DNA of 6,326 bases from Caldilineaceae bacterium (GTDB taxonomy: Bacteria > Chloroflexota > Anaerolineae > Caldilineales > Caldilineaceae): contig JAHEML010000239.1 of assembly GCA_024643705.1 (NCBI GenBank), positions 1 through 6,326 on the forward strand, read 5' to 3'. This document shows, piece after piece, positions 4,847-6,326 of this stretch. Positions within the stretch are counted from its first letter, which is position 1, and every line of letters starts with the position of its first letter. The translations under genes were made by a program, and so were the position numbers. Below the pieces are notes generated by a model. That model did not search any database. It worked only from the letters and a program-made list of their open reading frames with translations, and was not told the DNA's origin.

Positions 4847-6326
4847 CCCGTTCATTTGGCGAGTCGGTCAGCCGAAACCGACGACAACACGGAAGACAAT
4901 ATGGACGACAATGCCCCAGGCCGAGAGGAAGGTAAACCCAGCGCTTTCGCCTGCGACCTGCACCCGCCCACACCACTGGCCTACCCCACGCGTCTGCTCC
5001 TTGTCTGCCATGCCGAGAACATGCAAAGACGCCACCTCCACCTCACCCCGAACGAAACCGGTTTGTCGGCCAAAGGGTGGGAGCAATCGACTGCCCTCGC
5101 CCAGTGGTTACACGCACATGAAGAGATCGACAACCTGCTGACGGACAGCAGGCTAAGTGCCCGGCTGACAGCCCAACGCATCGGCCAACAACTGGGCCTG
5201 CGCCTTCAGACAATCCCCGATTTCCCCCAGGGGAGCGAACTATCCTGGGCCTTGCGACCACCATTGCCAGGTGGCACAGCCCCGGTTGATCTCGTATTAT
5301 CCAACGAAGCACCCACCGAGCTTGGGGCGGCAACCCGGACGGCGACCAGTACGGGAGCCGGGGCGGCGCCAGAAAGCCATTTCAGGGCGCTGACCCAATA
5401 TTCCGCCTATTCCGAACAATTGACAGCCTCTCTTGCGCGTCTCCTGTTGGGCAAATGGGGTATGGCCAATCTCTTGGTTGCCGATGGGGCCGCCATTGCA
5501 ACCCTGCTACGTTCTTTTGCCGCTGGCTCTCGCCTGGGTGTCGCTGTTTCTCACACATCCATCAGCGAAGTGGTCTATCGTGATGGGTACTGGTCGTTGG
5601 CCTATGCCAATCGCGTCGAGCATCTGACACGGCCATCTGTGGCTCCTCGATCCATACCACAAGAGCAGCTTTCGCCAGCGGCAACCCATCCAAACTTGAC
5701 GATCGAAAGCGAGAAGCTAGCCGCTTTTTATGATCGGGTCGTGCTCTCGCTGGAGGAAAAAGCAAAAGAAGCCCCCCAGGATGAACAGCCAGCCAGCATT
5801 AGCCTGAACGCAGATATGAGCGCAGAACAGATTCGAACTTTTGCCGGGCTGGAAGACAATTGCCGCCTCCTGCTGGTGGGAGCAGGCTCGGGCCAGGGAG
5901 CGTTGAGTCTGGCCCAAACCGGCATCGGCGAAGTCGTCGGTATCGATGTCAGCCCCATTATGCTGGAAAGAGCCGAACTTCTGCGCTTGAATGCCACAGA
6001 CGAACGCTTGCGCCAAGTCAATTTCCGGCTTGCGGCCGTACATGATCTCCCCTTCCGTGATGGACGATTTGACGCAGCCCTGTGTGTCCACCTCCTGCAC
6101 CATTTAGCCAACCCAGGGCCTGCTCTACAGGAACTGCGCCGTGTGCTCACACCGTCAGGCAAACTGATTCTGATCGACATCGACGGCTCGCCTGATGCTG
6201 TGCGCCGGGCAACCCAAAACGCCATCGAGAGCAAGCGCAACCCAACCCATGCTGCAACCCGCACCAAAGAGCGGATGGCAGCCATGTTGAACGAAAACGG
6301 TTTTCAGGTGGAAAAGGAGCAACACT
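4817..6326 (+). CDS. Fusion protein: degenerate histidine-phosphatase domain plus class I SAM methyltransferase (3' end outside window)
   Basis: A frame open from ATG 4817 to the right edge (503 codons, no stop). Residues 1-55 are hydrophilic, acidic and probably disordered. Residues about 58-272 resemble a histidine phosphatase/phosphoglycerate mutase fold: LLLVCHAEN (60-68) sits where LVRHGE is expected, LSAKGWEQ lies further on, SRLSARLTA (111-119) where the family has SxLxRAxQTA, LLVADG (219-224) where it has VVSHG, and HTSISEVV...W...N...HL (246-270) closes the domain. His65 is kept, but the first Arg is Cys64, the second His is Asp223 and the second Arg appears to be Ser114, so phosphatase activity is doubtful. 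A helical linker follows. A Methyltransf_11-type domain then has LLLVGAGSGQG (351-361, SAM-binding loop), VVGIDVSP (373-380; acidic D377), DLPFRDGRFDAALCVHLLHHL (start 410) and a post-motif LILIDID strand. It should methylate an unknown small molecule with SAM, probably in the cytoplasm. The start is uncertain: no clear Shine-Dalgarno precedes ATG 4817 or its duplicate at 4832, while ATG 4901 has GGAAG 5 nt before it. Confidence 0.85.
   Translation, partial: MQSNDMQSNDPVHLASRSAETDDNTEDNMDDNAPGREEGKPSAFACDLHPPTPLAYPTRLLLVCHAENMQRRHLHLTPNETGLSAKGWEQSTALAQWLHAHEEIDNLLTDSRLSARLTAQRIGQQLGLRLQTIPDFPQGSELSWALRPPLPGGTAPVDLVLSNEAPTELGAATRTATSTGAGAAPESHFRALTQYSAYSEQLTASLARLLLGKWGMANLLVADGAAIATLLRSFAAGSRLGVAVSHTSISEVVYRDGYWSLAYANRVEHLTRPSVAPRSIPQEQLSPAATHPNLTIESEKLAAFYDRVVLSLEEKAKEAPQDEQPASISLNADMSAEQIRTFAGLEDNCRLLLVGAGSGQGALSLAQTGIGEVVGIDVSPIMLERAELLRLNATDERLRQVNFRLAAVHDLPFRDGRFDAALCVHLLHHLANPGPALQELRRVLTPSGKLILIDIDGSPDAVRRATQNAIESKRNPTHAATRTKERMAAMLNENGFQVEKEQH

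Overview
The window looks like ordinary chromosomal DNA from a free-living bacterium of moderately high GC. My best guess at lineage is Chloroflexota (Anaerolineae or Caldilineae-like). This is inference, based on a second-type EF-G, a cellulose-synthase-like GT2 enzyme, a divergent Pol I N-terminus and a two-domain methyltransferase together. No sequence search was possible. I saw no tRNA, rRNA, IS element, CRISPR array or phage gene.

Layout: four genes are on the minus strand, read from right to left. They are an EF-G-like translation GTPase (2306-4378), a membrane family 2 glycosyltransferase (462-1991), a 71-residue unknown protein (138-353), and the first 37 codons of DNA polymerase I (1-113, continuing off the left edge). 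One gene is on the plus strand, diverging from the EF-G-like gene. It starts near 4817 and stays open to the right edge, and it encodes a fusion of a degenerate histidine-phosphatase domain to a class I SAM methyltransferase.

The non-coding spaces hold recognisable signals. A consensus sigma-70-type promoter (TTGACA-17-TACAAT) lies about 220 bp upstream of the EF-G-like gene and implies a long leader. A promoter of nearly the same sequence (TTGTCA-17-TACAAT) overlaps the end of the glycosyltransferase gene and would drive the 71-residue gene and polA together. A weaker promoter precedes the glycosyltransferase. There it is followed by a GC-rich hairpin with a T-rich tract, which resembles an attenuator, and preceded by three 11-bp direct repeats next to a 10-bp palindrome. 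An extended -10 promoter precedes the fusion gene.

The genes do not form one obvious pathway: translation, polysaccharide synthesis, DNA replication/repair and an unknown methylation each appear once. The predicted promoters support three separate minus-strand units (EF-G-like; glycosyltransferase; 71-aa plus polA) and one divergent plus-strand unit. The most unusual object is the fusion protein, whose phosphatase half has lost most of the residues expected to catalyse the reaction.
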